Positions 24,788 to 35,700 of a stretch of DNA of 64,000 nt are shown here, piece by piece. This stretch comes from Verrucomicrobiaceae bacterium. GTDB lineage: Bacteria > Verrucomicrobiota > Verrucomicrobiia > Verrucomicrobiales > Verrucomicrobiaceae. The stretch lies in assembly GCA_027484445.1 (NCBI GenBank), contig JAIXSY010000033.1, forward strand, positions 1 to 64,000. The letters run 5' to 3'. The notes beneath the pieces are model-generated. The model was given only the letters and a program-made list of their open reading frames with translations, was not told where the DNA came from and searched no databases. Position numbers and translations under genes: made by a program. How positions within the stretch are numbered: position 1 is the first letter of the stretch; every line of letters begins with the position of its first letter.

Positions 24788-26113
24788 ATGATGAACAGCC
24801 ATTGGATAAAATCTCTATTGATCGCAAGCGGTGTGCTTTGCCTGATTTCGTTTGGAGCATTGGGTTGGTTGGCTTTCCAAGCCACAGAATTGCCAGATGA
24901 TTCAGGCGTGCTGCCCCTTCCGATCAAAAAGCTAGCTCCAAGGCAGAACAGTGACTCTTCTAATCATGCCGCAGCAGATCAGAACCATGCAGAAAGCACA
25001 GATTCCCCCCCCGAAGATGACGACTTGGTGGAAAAGTTAGCAGCTCTCGAACAGGCAAAGACGGTAGTCGCAGGTGAGTTGTTGCTGAGCTTCCGTGATT
25101 CAAAGGCACTAGCTGCGTTTTTGGCTCGGGCCGGAAAACTTGGAATCCAAGTGCTATATCAAGACTCAAGGTTGAATTCAGCAAGGATTCGATACCAGGA
25201 CCGCAATCAATTAGCGGCAGAGCTTCGCGAACATGCAGATGAATACAAAAACATCGGCCCGAATCATTTGGTCTGGGTTCCAGGCATTCCCAAAACCATC
25301 GACGATGCGACGAACGCAGGAGGCAGGGTCCCGTTTGAGAGCAGTGGCCTAGACATGATCGGTGTAGATCAATTGGACCGCAGTCGATGGGGGTTGGGGA
25401 TCAAGGTCGCTGTCCTTGACACAGGAATCACAAATCATGATGACTTGAATGGAGTGAAAATCACTCACCTCGATTTTGTCAAAGATGGCAAACCCTACGA
25501 CGGTCATGGCACCGCAATGGCAGGTCTGATCGCTGGACAGGCTGAGGACAATGGTGGGGTCGCGCCACAAAGTGAACTACTCGATTATCGCGTGGCAGAT
25601 GCCGATGGTGTAGGAAATGTCGCCACTCTGGCACAGGCGATTGTTCGCGCTGTTGATGATGGAGCTCGTGTCATCAACATCAGCCTGGGCACTTCAGCGA
25701 ATTCGCAAATGCTCGCCTCAGCCATTCAATATGCGATCTCAAACAACGTCATCGTTGTAGCAGCTGCTGGCAATGAGAGAGCGGCCCAGTTAGCTTACCC
25801 AGCCGCCTACTCAGGCGTGATCAGTGTTGCTGCGATTGATGCACAAGGACGACAAGCCTATTTTTCAAATTCAGGAGATGGACTCTTTATCTCAGCGCCT
25901 GGAGTTGGCATCATTTCTCCCTACAACGATAACAAAACCGTGATGGGTAATGGCACTTCTCAAGCCGCAGCTATCGTGAGTGGAGCCATATCAGTGTTGC
26001 TCAGCAGAAACTACCAATCGAATAACATTCGGCAGGTTTTGAGTCAGTTTGCGCAACCATCAGCATTACCTGCCAACCAAGTTGGTGTGGGTATCCTGCG
26101 ATTGCCTCGATAG
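24788..26113 (+). CDS. membrane-anchored subtilase (S8) protease
   Basis: A 441-aa protein. It has an N-terminal signal anchor (residues 8-30), a Pro/Ser/Asp-rich linker (35-80), a propeptide-like region (80-190) and an S8 catalytic domain. The triad is Asp211 (VAVLDTGI), His240 (DGHGTAMAGLIAG) and Ser391 (GNGTSQAAAIVSG), with oxyanion Asn329 (AAAGNE). The usual GTSMAAP motif reads GTSQAAA, so the Pro is missing. It is convergent with the 2164-aa giant secreted protein and shares that region's A/T-rich codon use. It could process surface proteins; that is inference. Confidence 0.88.
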   Translation: MMNSHWIKSLLIASGVLCLISFGALGWLAFQATELPDDSGVLPLPIKKLAPRQNSDSSNHAAADQNHAESTDSPPEDDDLVEKLAALEQAKTVVAGELLLSFRDSKALAAFLARAGKLGIQVLYQDSRLNSARIRYQDRNQLAAELREHADEYKNIGPNHLVWVPGIPKTIDDATNAGGRVPFESSGLDMIGVDQLDRSRWGLGIKVAVLDTGITNHDDLNGVKITHLDFVKDGKPYDGHGTAMAGLIAGQAEDNGGVAPQSELLDYRVADADGVGNVATLAQAIVRAVDDGARVINISLGTSANSQMLASAIQYAISNNVIVVAAAGNERAAQLAYPAAYSGVISVAAIDAQGRQAYFSNSGDGLFISAPGVGIISPYNDNKTVMGNGTSQAAAIVSGAISVLLSRNYQSNNIRQVLSQFAQPSALPANQVGVGILRLPR

Positions 26114-26155
26114 GGAGCGATCCTGAAAATCTAATTTTATCCCTGATTTGCGAGC

Positions 26156-29100
26156 TCAAGGGGAGGCAATCACTTGAATGGTGATGATGTTGCTGACGAT
26201 AGGTGATGTCGTCACCGGATTCGTGACATCTACCTTGTACTCATAGGTTCCAACCTCTGTTGGTGCTAGCAGTTGGAGTTCATCGGTGGTCGCAGTGATG
26301 TTCGCATTCATAGCGGTGTTGTTTTCAAACCACTGATAACTTGGCGAATCTCCGCTGACAGAAGCTTTCAAGACAATCGGAGTGCCTGGAAATACGGTCG
26401 TTAGAGAGGGGCTTGTCAGGCTGATGGATGCGCTTGAGATGTTGCTCATGACGCTGAGATTCACCGTGTTGCTTTGAGCGCCCGTGGGGTCTTCTGAGCT
26501 TGTCACAATGCAGTTGTAGTCGCCAGAATCCTCAGTTCTTGCGGTGAGGATTGTGAAGTTGGGTGAACTAGAATTCTGCAATTCAACGACACCTTTTCTC
26601 CAGAGGTAGGTTTTGTTATCGCCACCACCTTCGGAGCTAACTGTAAATGTAACATTCGTGGTTCCTGAAGCCAGATGCTGATCAGAAGGTGAACGGCTAG
26701 CAACCACATTTCTGATGGTATTGGCGACCGTCAGGCTGACCTCATTGCTATCGACTGGAGCTGAAGTGTTAGAACTAATGACACGGCATTTGTAGGTGCC
26801 ATTGGCATCTGTTTGAACATCATTCAAGGTATAGCTGCTTCCGCTGACAGAAGGAATGACTTCACCATTCTTGAACCAACTGTAAGTTTTTTCGCCGTCG
26901 CCATCCGCGACTGCGGTGAAGGTAACGCTGCTACCGGGTCTCACTTCTCCAAGCGGTGAGCGTGTTAGAGTCACCGTGGTCGTTATCTGATTGACCGAGA
27001 GTGAAACTCCGGTGCTTGTGATGAAGCTATTGACGGCATTGAGGTCGTTTCTAGCACTGACCTTGTAGGTGCCAGCATTCGTTGAGGAAGCTATGAAACT
27101 GTAACTTGGGCCTGTTGCACCCTCGATTCGCACATCATTTCTAAACCAGCGATATTCAATATCTGGTGATCCTTGCACACTAGCATTGAAGGTGACGCTT
27201 GTTCCGCTGTTGATGGTCGTTGCCTCGGGCGTGCGTGTTAAGGTTACCGATGAAACCGCTGAGCGAACAGTCAGGATGGCGGCATTACTGGGAACAGATA
27301 TCGATCCTGCATAGGCAACACAAACATAGCTCCCTGCATTGACTTGTTGCACACCACGAATCTCGAGTGTGTTGGTATCCGCTCCTGAGAATGAGCCACC
27401 ATTGCTGAGCATGTTTCCATTTTGAAACCATTGGTAAGACAATCCTGGCATTCCAACCGCAGCTGCGGTGAAAGTGACTGAAGTTCCAGACCCAGGATTT
27501 ACCGTTCTAGAAACGGGTTGAGTCGTGAATGTGATCGTTGGAGTTTTGAGCTGGAACTTGCCTGCCAAAAAGGGGGCATTGGTTGCTGTCGTGCTTGCTA
27601 GATGAAAAAATCCTCCACCAAAGGGTAAACGATACCGATAGCCAAGCTTCGGCTCAGATTGGCTGGCTGAAATGCAGAGCCCTTCGAATGATGCATTGCG
27701 TCTATCGGCTAGGCTGAAGCTTCCAGAGATGAGACCTGTCGATGGGTTAATCGTAAGCCGCACATTGGCAGGATTGCTGCCGGTGATTAAAGCTGTGTGT
27801 GCAGTAGTGATTCTGAAACTAGGCAAATCTGGGTTAGGCGTTGCTGTTTCAACATTCGCTTTGCTGAAGTCCAAAACGGCGTTGCCCGCTACATTGGGCA
27901 AATTCAAAACAAGACGATTCGTTCCTGGGGACTGATACAGAGAACCCACCGCATTCAGGTTCACGGCATCGAAACCTGTGCGGTAAAACCGATCAGAGGT
28001 GGGTTGTTGATCTTTGATCCATCGAGCCGTTCCTTTGACTTGATTGGCTGGAGGTAACTCTTGTGGAAAGTCTGAAGTGCCAAGATAAAGAGACAATCGG
28101 TCACTGATCATGAATTCTAGGTCACCCATGAGCGCCGCGGTGCCAGCATTCAAAGTCTGAAAAAATGGCGTGACCACCTTGCTGCGCGTGATGGTGTCCG
28201 CCACAGTATTGCTGGTTTCATCGTCAATCGTTTCTGTAATGTATGGACTTAAAATAGACGATGCCGTGAATCGAGCACCATCCGACATGCGCCCAACGAT
28301 GTTTACGGTGCCGGATAGCGTAACTGTCGCAGACAAGTAGCTATCGCCTTGCGGTAAGTCTGATCGAGACAAAAGATTGTCAGGGATCGACAATAAAACA
28401 TTATGTCGAAGGGTTTCTGAGATGCGCTGGTTCTTCAGCATGATCAGAGGTCCTTGACGGAATTGTGTGTTCCAGATCTGTCGGTAGCCTTCAAATGTAG
28501 CCGTGAGGTTACCGTCGTTAATCACACCATTGAAGCTCTGATTTCCTTCAACGATCTGAAAAGCTAGATTCAGATTGCTTCGACCTGGCCTTGGGATGTT
28601 TGTCGATCCTAGATAAACCAAAAAGGTGTTTCCATTCGAATCACTCGCGGTGTTGATAAGCACCATGTTGCCAGATCCTCTGAATTGTTCTCTCCCCATT
28701 TGAAGTTGAGCCGTGAACGTGCCGGAATTGGTGACTGCAACAACAACTCTACCACCTTTGTTTTGATTGATGCCTTCGATGGCGTCAACGTTTGCTGTAA
28801 AGGTTCCGGATAAACCACTGCCCATAGAGAAGACACGCATCGGTTTCTGGACGGTATTGCTACTGCCTGCTTTGTTGCTTGCGCTGAAGCTGACCATGTA
28901 ATTTCCAGGTCGGGTAGGTCTTCCGAAGATCCTACCAGTGCTTGCATTGTAAGTTAATCCTGGGGGTAGTCCGCTAATTCTTATACTCGTGATGTTGTTT
29001 AAATTGTTAAAACCGTACTCAGGCAAACGATCGTAATTCGCGCCAACGATTGCATCCGCTAAAGTCAATAGATTGCTGATGATAGGTCTATTGGATAGGG

Positions 29101-32100
29101 CTAGAACGATAGTGCCTGTGAAGTGTTTGTTGGTGCTGTCAATGCCGTCGGGAATTGTGACTTCGCAGGCATAACTTCCGATGTCAGTTTGAGGATTTGC
29201 GTTGAGTAGATTCAGTACAGGATTTTCGGCTCCATTGATTCTTTGGTAGGTATTGTCTGGGAGTATGCGATACCATTGATAATTCAGATCGGGCCCAGAG
29301 ACTTGAGCTGTTAAACGCACATTGCTGTTCGGTGTCTCGACTTGCAGCGATGGCCTTTTGTCGATGACGACAATGGTTGCCTGTCCTGTGCTCGCTGCAC
29401 CTGCCGAGTTTCTTGCGCTTGCTTGATAGATTCCAGCATCTGATAGGCTCGCGCTGGCAATTCTCAAAGCTTTAGTGGTCTGACGTGGAACGACAGTTGC
29501 ACCACGTCTCCAGGTAAAAGTAGGGGATGGTGCTCCTTCGGTTAGGTCAGCGACGAGTTCAAAAGAGGAACCCACTTCTACTAGCTGACTTTCTAACGAT
29601 CCTGCAATGACTGGGGGCTTGATGATCTCGAGTTTAGCTTTTGAGCTAATGATCGATTCAGCCTCATTGAACACAACAACATCGTATTCTGCTTCATCTG
29701 AATTCTGAACGGAAACCAAAGTGTAACTTGGGCTGCCTTGCCCTGATTGTCCGGCAATAATGGTTCCATTTTTCCTCCATCGATAGCTGACGGCTGTACC
29801 TGTGGCGCTGACGGTAAATCGGACTGTGGTGTTGGCCCGTGTAACAACATGGGCAGGTTGACGTGTAATGACTGGACGACGATAACCTGGGGTGACTGAT
29901 AAGCTAAAAGACGTAGTAGCGGTATTTCCGTCGATATCACGTGCGGTCACTGTGATAGGGCGAGTTCCTGCACTCAGGCCTACGATACGAAGGTTGGTTC
30001 CTTCAACGATGACGGTAGCAATATTCGTGGATTGAGAATCAACAGAATAATTAACTGGAGAAAGTGGTTGGATGCTGGTGACGCGAATCGTTTTTTCGAT
30101 GTCCATGTCGGCAGGAGCGGTCGTGGCATCCATTGGAATCTTTGTGAGTGGAAAAAGGCTTCCATCCAAAATGATGCGCTTATCAAGATTCGCATTGTTG
30201 CTGCTTCCCGTGTTATTGTTCAGATAGCTGCCAATAGGCAACTGGTTGATTTGTTGCAGGATTTGCAAGCCCGGCGTTCCGACTCTTCCGAAGGCAGTGA
30301 AGCCGCCATTTTGGTTATCAAGATTCTGACTGTTGTTTCCGAGATTGAAGAAAAAGTCGATGCTGGCACTATCAGGGTTTCCGACATATCCCATCGCCTC
30401 TCCTGTCTCGCGAATTTTCGGATTTCCTGATGAATCGTTAACGATTTCGCCAAGCGCATTGCGTTCATAGCTGGTTCGTTCGCCTAATTTAGCGCAAGCA
30501 ACAGTTCCAAAAAGGTTGCTAATGCCAGGCTCATTGATGGGGGAAGGTCTCGCATTAACTGAGGTGAATGTGCGAGGCGCGCTCACTGCTTTTAGAAAGC
30601 CGCCCTGTAAAACAAAGTCTTTTTCAAGGCGGTGAAACACCATTTGTGTGTAATCACCGTTAGACGCATAATTCACGAAGTTTTGCACCGCTTGAGGGGT
30701 CAGATCGACGAACATGCCGATATCAAGAGTTCCTTTGGTTGTAATAACACGAACGGCGGCTTTGGTATCCGCATCTGTGAATCTACCTTGAAGAGGAATG
30801 ATGAGGGTATCGTTCAAGCCTATCCTACGATCTCCAACAGCAGCACCTTCTGCCAGGATGGGACCTGCAAGCGCAGGCAAAACACGAAGCTGTAAATTGC
30901 TCGTCGCCGTGTAATCTTGAAAAACTGCACGAATAGGAACCGAAAAGTATCCTGTAACACTTGGAGTTCCTGAAATGACTCCCGAATTGGCATCAAGGTT
31001 AAGACCTGCTGGCAGCCCCGTTGCCTCGAATCGTGTGAAGTTAGTTTGGCTTCCAACGGTCAGCCTATGGTTAAAGGATTGGTTTTCTTGGATGGGTTGA
31101 TAAAGGCGATTGGTGAAGCCTTCACGAGCGAAAGCAGATACACTGTTGCTGTTTAGAGACTCAACCTCCTCTTGATTTCCAACGGCTCTAACCACGAATT
31201 CATATGCGCTGCCAACAGCAAATGTGGTAAAGGTAAGACTGTTGCTGTTGAATGGACTTCCTGAGGTGAATGAGTTGACGCTTACCTTCGTCATGTTAGC
31301 TGGTGTAGCCCTACAGAACTGATAGGCTTCTGTTGAACCTGCGGGTCTGCAATAAACATTAAATCCTACCTCTGTGGTCGAGTTATCCCGCCATGATAGA
31401 TCTATGGTTTTAGACACACCGGAAGTAACAGCTGCTAATTGAGTGGGTGCACGAAATTCTGTTGTGCTAGCAGTAGCTGTGTTGGAAAATGCCGAGTTGA
31501 GGACCGTGTTGGTCGTGGCTGAAGTTGGGCGGTAAGAATAAAAGGCACGCACTCGAAGTTGTGCTGTTGCAGTCTGCACAATTGGTAAAGATACATTGGT
31601 CACGTTTTCTCCGACGGTTCCGAGAGATAACCACGGCGGATCTGAGTCTTGAGAAATTCTTCGATACTGAACTTCATATCCCATCTCGTTGTTGGAGTTA
31701 TCTTTCCAACTTAGGCTCATGGCAGATTCGCCAAGTGAGCTGGCGCTAAAAAGTGTCGGCGCTGCTAATGTTGGTGTGGTGAAATGAGGAGCACTCGTTT
31801 TTACTGTGTAGTTAATGGGGATGTTAAGATCACCACTGGTCGTGTATGTATTCCCAGCACCAACCTCGAATTCGTATGTTTTTCCTGGAATCAGTTGAAT
31901 GCGGCTGAGCTCAATTGGGTTATTTTTTGTGATGACGAAATCTCGATTGGAGATTGTTAGGCTCGTTTTGTTGATCGGGATTTCATAGGATCCGTATTCT
32001 GCTGGGACAACAGTTAGCCAGCCTGCCTCTGCATCCTGATTAGCGATGCTTTCCCTCATCCGAATTCGCTGATAGAGTTCGCCGCTCGAGTTATCGAGCC

Positions 32101-32650
32101 ACACCAACTGCACTTTTCCATCATCAGCTTGAAGCCCAGTCGTCACAGGATCAGCATCATAGCTGGTTACCGTCAGATTGCTAGGAGCTGTGATTTCACT
32201 TTTGCTGTCCCTGGGGGGAATGAATGTCGTGAGAATGGCTTCACTGCTCTCAGTTCCTGTGCCATTGAACTTCCAAGGAATGACTTTGAACTGAATCTGT
32301 ACTCTTCCTAATCCGGCATCTGGGATGCCTGTTGAAATCCTCGCGAATCGACTTCCTGCGGAAAGTTGTCTTTGGTTGTAAAATGGGCCTGCGTTGCCAA
32401 AGCGTGCTTGAATGTGATATCCATCTTCATCAAGTGCATTGTCATCCCAGCTTAAGTACCAGGAGAACCACGAGTTGTTGGTTTGGATGCCTTCATTGTT
32501 GTAAGGAAATCCAAAACGAGTAAATTCTACCTTGAGATTGGTGGGAGCAGCGGGTGGCGCTGAGAAACCTTCTCTGCCAATCACGCCTAAACAGGCAATC
32601 AGGATCAGTAGTTTTGCACGACGGCATAATAGCTGAGAAAAGAGTCGCAT
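26156..32650 (-). CDS. giant secreted Fn3/cyclophilin/Ig multidomain protein (2164 aa)
   Basis: An exported 2164-aa protein with a signal peptide to about residue 31. About four fibronectin-III-like segments follow to about 545 (repeats of LSWxDNSxxExGY type), then a He_PIG-like domain (GLPAGLNLDANSGVISGTP). A cyclophilin-type peptidyl-prolyl isomerase domain lies at about 629-830 (VFHRLEKDFVLQGG, NQNGGFTAFGRV). Next come Ig-like domains, a second He_PIG-like domain (about 1210-1270), an unassigned beta-rich module (about 1277-1702), and five Ig-like domains to the end. I see no sorting signal at the C-terminus. The neighbour at 32795-38506 has the same layout. Likely a surface or matrix protein; the isomerase activity is predicted only. 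Confidence 0.85.
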   Translation of the reverse strand: MRLFSQLLCRRAKLLILIACLGVIGREGFSAPPAAPTNLKVEFTRFGFPYNNEGIQTNNSWFSWYLSWDDNALDEDGYHIQARFGNAGPFYNQRQLSAGSRFARISTGIPDAGLGRVQIQFKVIPWKFNGTGTESSEAILTTFIPPRDSKSEITAPSNLTVTSYDADPVTTGLQADDGKVQLVWLDNSSGELYQRIRMRESIANQDAEAGWLTVVPAEYGSYEIPINKTSLTISNRDFVITKNNPIELSRIQLIPGKTYEFEVGAGNTYTTSGDLNIPINYTVKTSAPHFTTPTLAAPTLFSASSLGESAMSLSWKDNSNNEMGYEVQYRRISQDSDPPWLSLGTVGENVTNVSLPIVQTATAQLRVRAFYSYRPTSATTNTVLNSAFSNTATASTTEFRAPTQLAAVTSGVSKTIDLSWRDNSTTEVGFNVYCRPAGSTEAYQFCRATPANMTKVSVNSFTSGSPFNSNSLTFTTFAVGSAYEFVVRAVGNQEEVESLNSNSVSAFAREGFTNRLYQPIQENQSFNHRLTVGSQTNFTRFEATGLPAGLNLDANSGVISGTPSVTGYFSVPIRAVFQDYTATSNLQLRVLPALAGPILAEGAAVGDRRIGLNDTLIIPLQGRFTDADTKAAVRVITTKGTLDIGMFVDLTPQAVQNFVNYASNGDYTQMVFHRLEKDFVLQGGFLKAVSAPRTFTSVNARPSPINEPGISNLFGTVACAKLGERTSYERNALGEIVNDSSGNPKIRETGEAMGYVGNPDSASIDFFFNLGNNSQNLDNQNGGFTAFGRVGTPGLQILQQINQLPIGSYLNNNTGSSNNANLDKRIILDGSLFPLTKIPMDATTAPADMDIEKTIRVTSIQPLSPVNYSVDSQSTNIATVIVEGTNLRIVGLSAGTRPITVTARDIDGNTATTSFSLSVTPGYRRPVITRQPAHVVTRANTTVRFTVSATGTAVSYRWRKNGTIIAGQSGQGSPSYTLVSVQNSDEAEYDVVVFNEAESIISSKAKLEIIKPPVIAGSLESQLVEVGSSFELVADLTEGAPSPTFTWRRGATVVPRQTTKALRIASASLSDAGIYQASARNSAGAASTGQATIVVIDKRPSLQVETPNSNVRLTAQVSGPDLNYQWYRILPDNTYQRINGAENPVLNLLNANPQTDIGSYACEVTIPDGIDSTNKHFTGTIVLALSNRPIISNLLTLADAIVGANYDRLPEYGFNNLNNITSIRISGLPPGLTYNASTGRIFGRPTRPGNYMVSFSASNKAGSSNTVQKPMRVFSMGSGLSGTFTANVDAIEGINQNKGGRVVVAVTNSGTFTAQLQMGREQFRGSGNMVLINTASDSNGNTFLVYLGSTNIPRPGRSNLNLAFQIVEGNQSFNGVINDGNLTATFEGYRQIWNTQFRQGPLIMLKNQRISETLRHNVLLSIPDNLLSRSDLPQGDSYLSATVTLSGTVNIVGRMSDGARFTASSILSPYITETIDDETSNTVADTITRSKVVTPFFQTLNAGTAALMGDLEFMISDRLSLYLGTSDFPQELPPANQVKGTARWIKDQQPTSDRFYRTGFDAVNLNAVGSLYQSPGTNRLVLNLPNVAGNAVLDFSKANVETATPNPDLPSFRITTAHTALITGSNPANVRLTINPSTGLISGSFSLADRRNASFEGLCISASQSEPKLGYRYRLPFGGGFFHLASTTATNAPFLAGKFQLKTPTITFTTQPVSRTVNPGSGTSVTFTAAAVGMPGLSYQWFQNGNMLSNGGSFSGADTNTLEIRGVQQVNAGSYVCVAYAGSISVPSNAAILTVRSAVSSVTLTRTPEATTINSGTSVTFNASVQGSPDIEYRWFRNDVRIEGATGPSYSFIASSTNAGTYKVSARNDLNAVNSFITSTGVSLSVNQITTTVTLTRSPLGEVRPGSSVTFTAVADGDGEKTYSWFKNGEVIPSVSGSSYTLNDVQTDANGTYKCRVISSNTSAPVDSNEVSLTVANTIRNVVASRSPSDQHLASGTTNVTFTVSSEGGGDNKTYLWRKGVVELQNSSSPNFTILTARTEDSGDYNCIVTSSEDPTGAQSNTVNLSVMSNISSASISLTSPSLTTVFPGTPIVLKASVSGDSPSYQWFENNTAMNANITATTDELQLLAPTEVGTYEYKVDVTNPVTTSPIVSNIITIQVIASP

Positions 32651-32723
32651 GATTGGCAGGTGTTTTGTGACGAGGTAACCTATGGGTTTCCCTGGGTTTC
32701 GATGATCTTAAAGAATTGTTACC

Positions 32724-32753
32724 AGCTTAATGAAACACGGTGAGGTTTGTCAA
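32724..32753 (-). promoter_or_regulatory. candidate promoter of the 2164-aa giant
   Basis: On the minus strand a TTGACA box (32753-32748) is followed after 18 nt by TAAGCT (32729-32724), about 74 bp before the start codon. The -35 is perfect and the -10 weak. The TTGACA-N18-TAnnnT layout matches the promoter candidate of the paralogous gene. Confidence 0.4.
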
Positions 32754-32794
32754 CGACCGCTCCTTTTGTTGCTGGCATGAGTTTACGAATTCAT

Positions 32795-35700
32795 TCATGG
32801 GCTAACATTCAACTGAACGCCTGAGCTCAGTTCACCTGTTGTAGAAACGATGTTCTTGATGAGTACATTGTAGCCACCGATGTCCGCAGAACTGACGGAG
32901 TTGATGGTGTAAGTTGAGTTGGTGGCTCCATCAATTGCAGCATTTCCTTTACGCCATTGAAAACTCAGTCCTTGTGATGAGCCTGTAAATGCCACGGAAA
33001 ACGTCACACTGCTGCCTGCGGCGACTGTTGAGTCTGCGGGACTTCGTGAGACAGAAGTAATGACGATGGGATCTTCCACTTGAAGGTTGATTGCACTCGA
33101 AGTCACACCACCTGCCGCACTCGCTGGGTTAGTTGCATTGACCGTGTAGCTGCCGTTGTTTGTCGATTGAGCAGAGTCGATCACGTAGCTCACATTCACG
33201 GCTCCGCTGATAGGCTGGCCATCTTTATACCATTGGTATTGAGGACTTGTTCCGTTTGCGGTTGCGGTGAAAGTGACCTTGGTTCCTGTCGCTACTGCGG
33301 TCGTTGACGGCAAGCGACTCGCGGTGACTGTGGTTACTGGAGCGCGCACGGTAAGCGTTACCTCGTTCGAGGTGACTGTGGAAGAGCCGTTGCTGACTAC
33401 ACAATCATACTTGCCTTCGTTGGCGGACTTGCTGATGTTTGTGATCTGATAAGTCGAAGAAGTTGCCCCATCAATGGTGGTGCCATTTTTTCGCCAGCGA
33501 TAGGTGAGTGTGCCTTGCCCTGTGGCAATGACCGAGAATGAAACCACTTCCCCTGGGTTTAGCGTGCGAGATGTCGGCTGACTGGTAATGTTGATGGGAA
33601 CTCCTCGTAAAACGACAGCACCTGAAAGAATGGTCGAGGTTGATAGGCTGGGCAGTAGCTCCGGCAAAAGAAAATAGCCCGCACCACGTGCGCTTGTGGC
33701 AGGTATCTCAGGTTGGACAACAGTGCCTGCGCTGTTCTTTTGCTCGGGTGTATGAGGCACTCCGGGAATGATCATGCCTTGGAAGGTCACAGTTCTGGGT
33801 GTATTGGCAGGACCATCTCTCAGGCTAAAGCTACCTGAGAACATGCCTGTAGCGGTGTTCAGAGTGCTGATAGCGGTCGCTGCCGTATTGGTCGTTGGGT
33901 ATGAGACTCTGTTCAAGGTGCTAATCCGAAGCACTCGATCAGGAAGCCGCGATGCAGATGCGATTTTTGCTTCTGTAAATTTCAACTCAGCATTGGAGTC
34001 CAAGTTGGGCAGATTCATCACGATTCGGTTGGTTCCTGGGGGATAATAGATTGCGCCTTGTGCGTTTAAGAAAACCTCACTGAATCCTTGTTGATAGAGT
34101 CTCTGGCTAGAAGGTTGCATGCTGCGATTCCAGCGGGCTTGCCCTGCCACTCTCAGTGTGGCATTGCCGTCATTGCCAAGAAGCAAGTTGTCTCCAATGT
34201 CAAATCTAGCGAGCAATGAACCTGTATTTGAATACAGCATGTTAAAAATGAAGATTTCACCAGCAGGACCGAGCAGTCCGTTGGCAGTGATGGATGTTCC
34301 ATCAGCCAATCGACCCGAGAAGCTGGCTGCTCCCCTGGCGCTTACGTTCATGCTCAAATAACCGCTGCCTTGCGGTATCAACAAGTCGCCCACGTCATCT
34401 GGATTCGGATCTAAAGCGATGTTGTATGTGATCGCGGTGGGAGAGCCTCCATACGGGCATGGATTGAAAGTTTCATTCCAAGCCTGCCTGAAGCCATTGA
34501 TGGTTGTTGTGTTGATGCCATCGCTGAGCAATCCGTTTACATAGCCAAAGCTTGAATCCGCTTCAAATGATAGAGTCAATAGTTTCTTATCACGTCGAGT
34601 AAATTTCAAAATGCTTTGATAGCTGATCCCTGCTGGATTGGAGATGCCAGGTCCGATTCCAAGACTGCCAGCAGCACTGATGACTTCTGTGCCCAGTGTA
34701 ATCTTGGAACTGTAAGCCCCTGTATCGGTCACGACGATTTCAAATCGTCCTCCTCGGTTTGAATTGAGCATTTCCGATGCGTTAATGATTCCTCCGAAGA
34801 TGCCAACATTGGCAGATGGAAGCGGGGAGATGACCAAATCTCCAACGGAAGGTGGAGAACTGGTTCCTGCTGCGTTGGTTGCACTTGCAGTTAGCCGATA
34901 GATGCCAGCTCGCGTGGGTTTACCGCTTAAGGTGCCCGTGGCTGAATCAAATTTTAAACCAGGTGGAAGACTTGGACTGCCTGTCAGGCTAAACCGTGAC
35001 GGGGTGTGAACATCGGATTTTGAGTGAGGAATGCTCCAGGTGTAATCAACGCCAACGAAACCTTGTGTCGGCGTGTTTTGACCGGTTAGCGTTGGAACGA
35101 TAGGCCGAGTTACTGCCAATAATCTGATCGGTCCTGTGGTGGTTGTGCCAAGTCCATCGGGCAAGCTGATCTGACATTCATAATCGCCTATATCACCTAC
35201 CTCCACATTATTGATGGTCAGCACGGCATCTTCGACACCTGTGTGACGAGCTTGGTTGACGGGAATTAGCGCTCCATTCTTTTTCCATTTGTAGAGAATT
35301 TCTGGACCACTCACCGCAGCAGTCATGGTCACTCGGCTGTTCTGAGCGTGAATTTGAACTCGTGGTGTTTTATCCACGACAATTACCTTCACTGCATTGC
35401 TTGCTGCACTTTTTCCTTCAAGGTTCGATGCAATGGCTGAATAGATTCCAGCATCGGTCAATCGGCTTGCCTTGATCAAGAAGGAGGACGTGGTTTGACC
35501 TGCGATGACCGAGCTGCCTCGTCGCCATTGGATTGTCGGGCTGGGTGCTCCAGTTACATTGTTAAGCGTAAGAGTTAATGGCTTTCCAACTTCGACGACT
35601 CTCGAGTTGGACAGTGTTCCAAGGCTTGGTGCTGTGCGAATATCGAGACGTGCTTTTTGGCTAGTAACACTGCCAGATTGATTGCGCACGACGACGTCAT

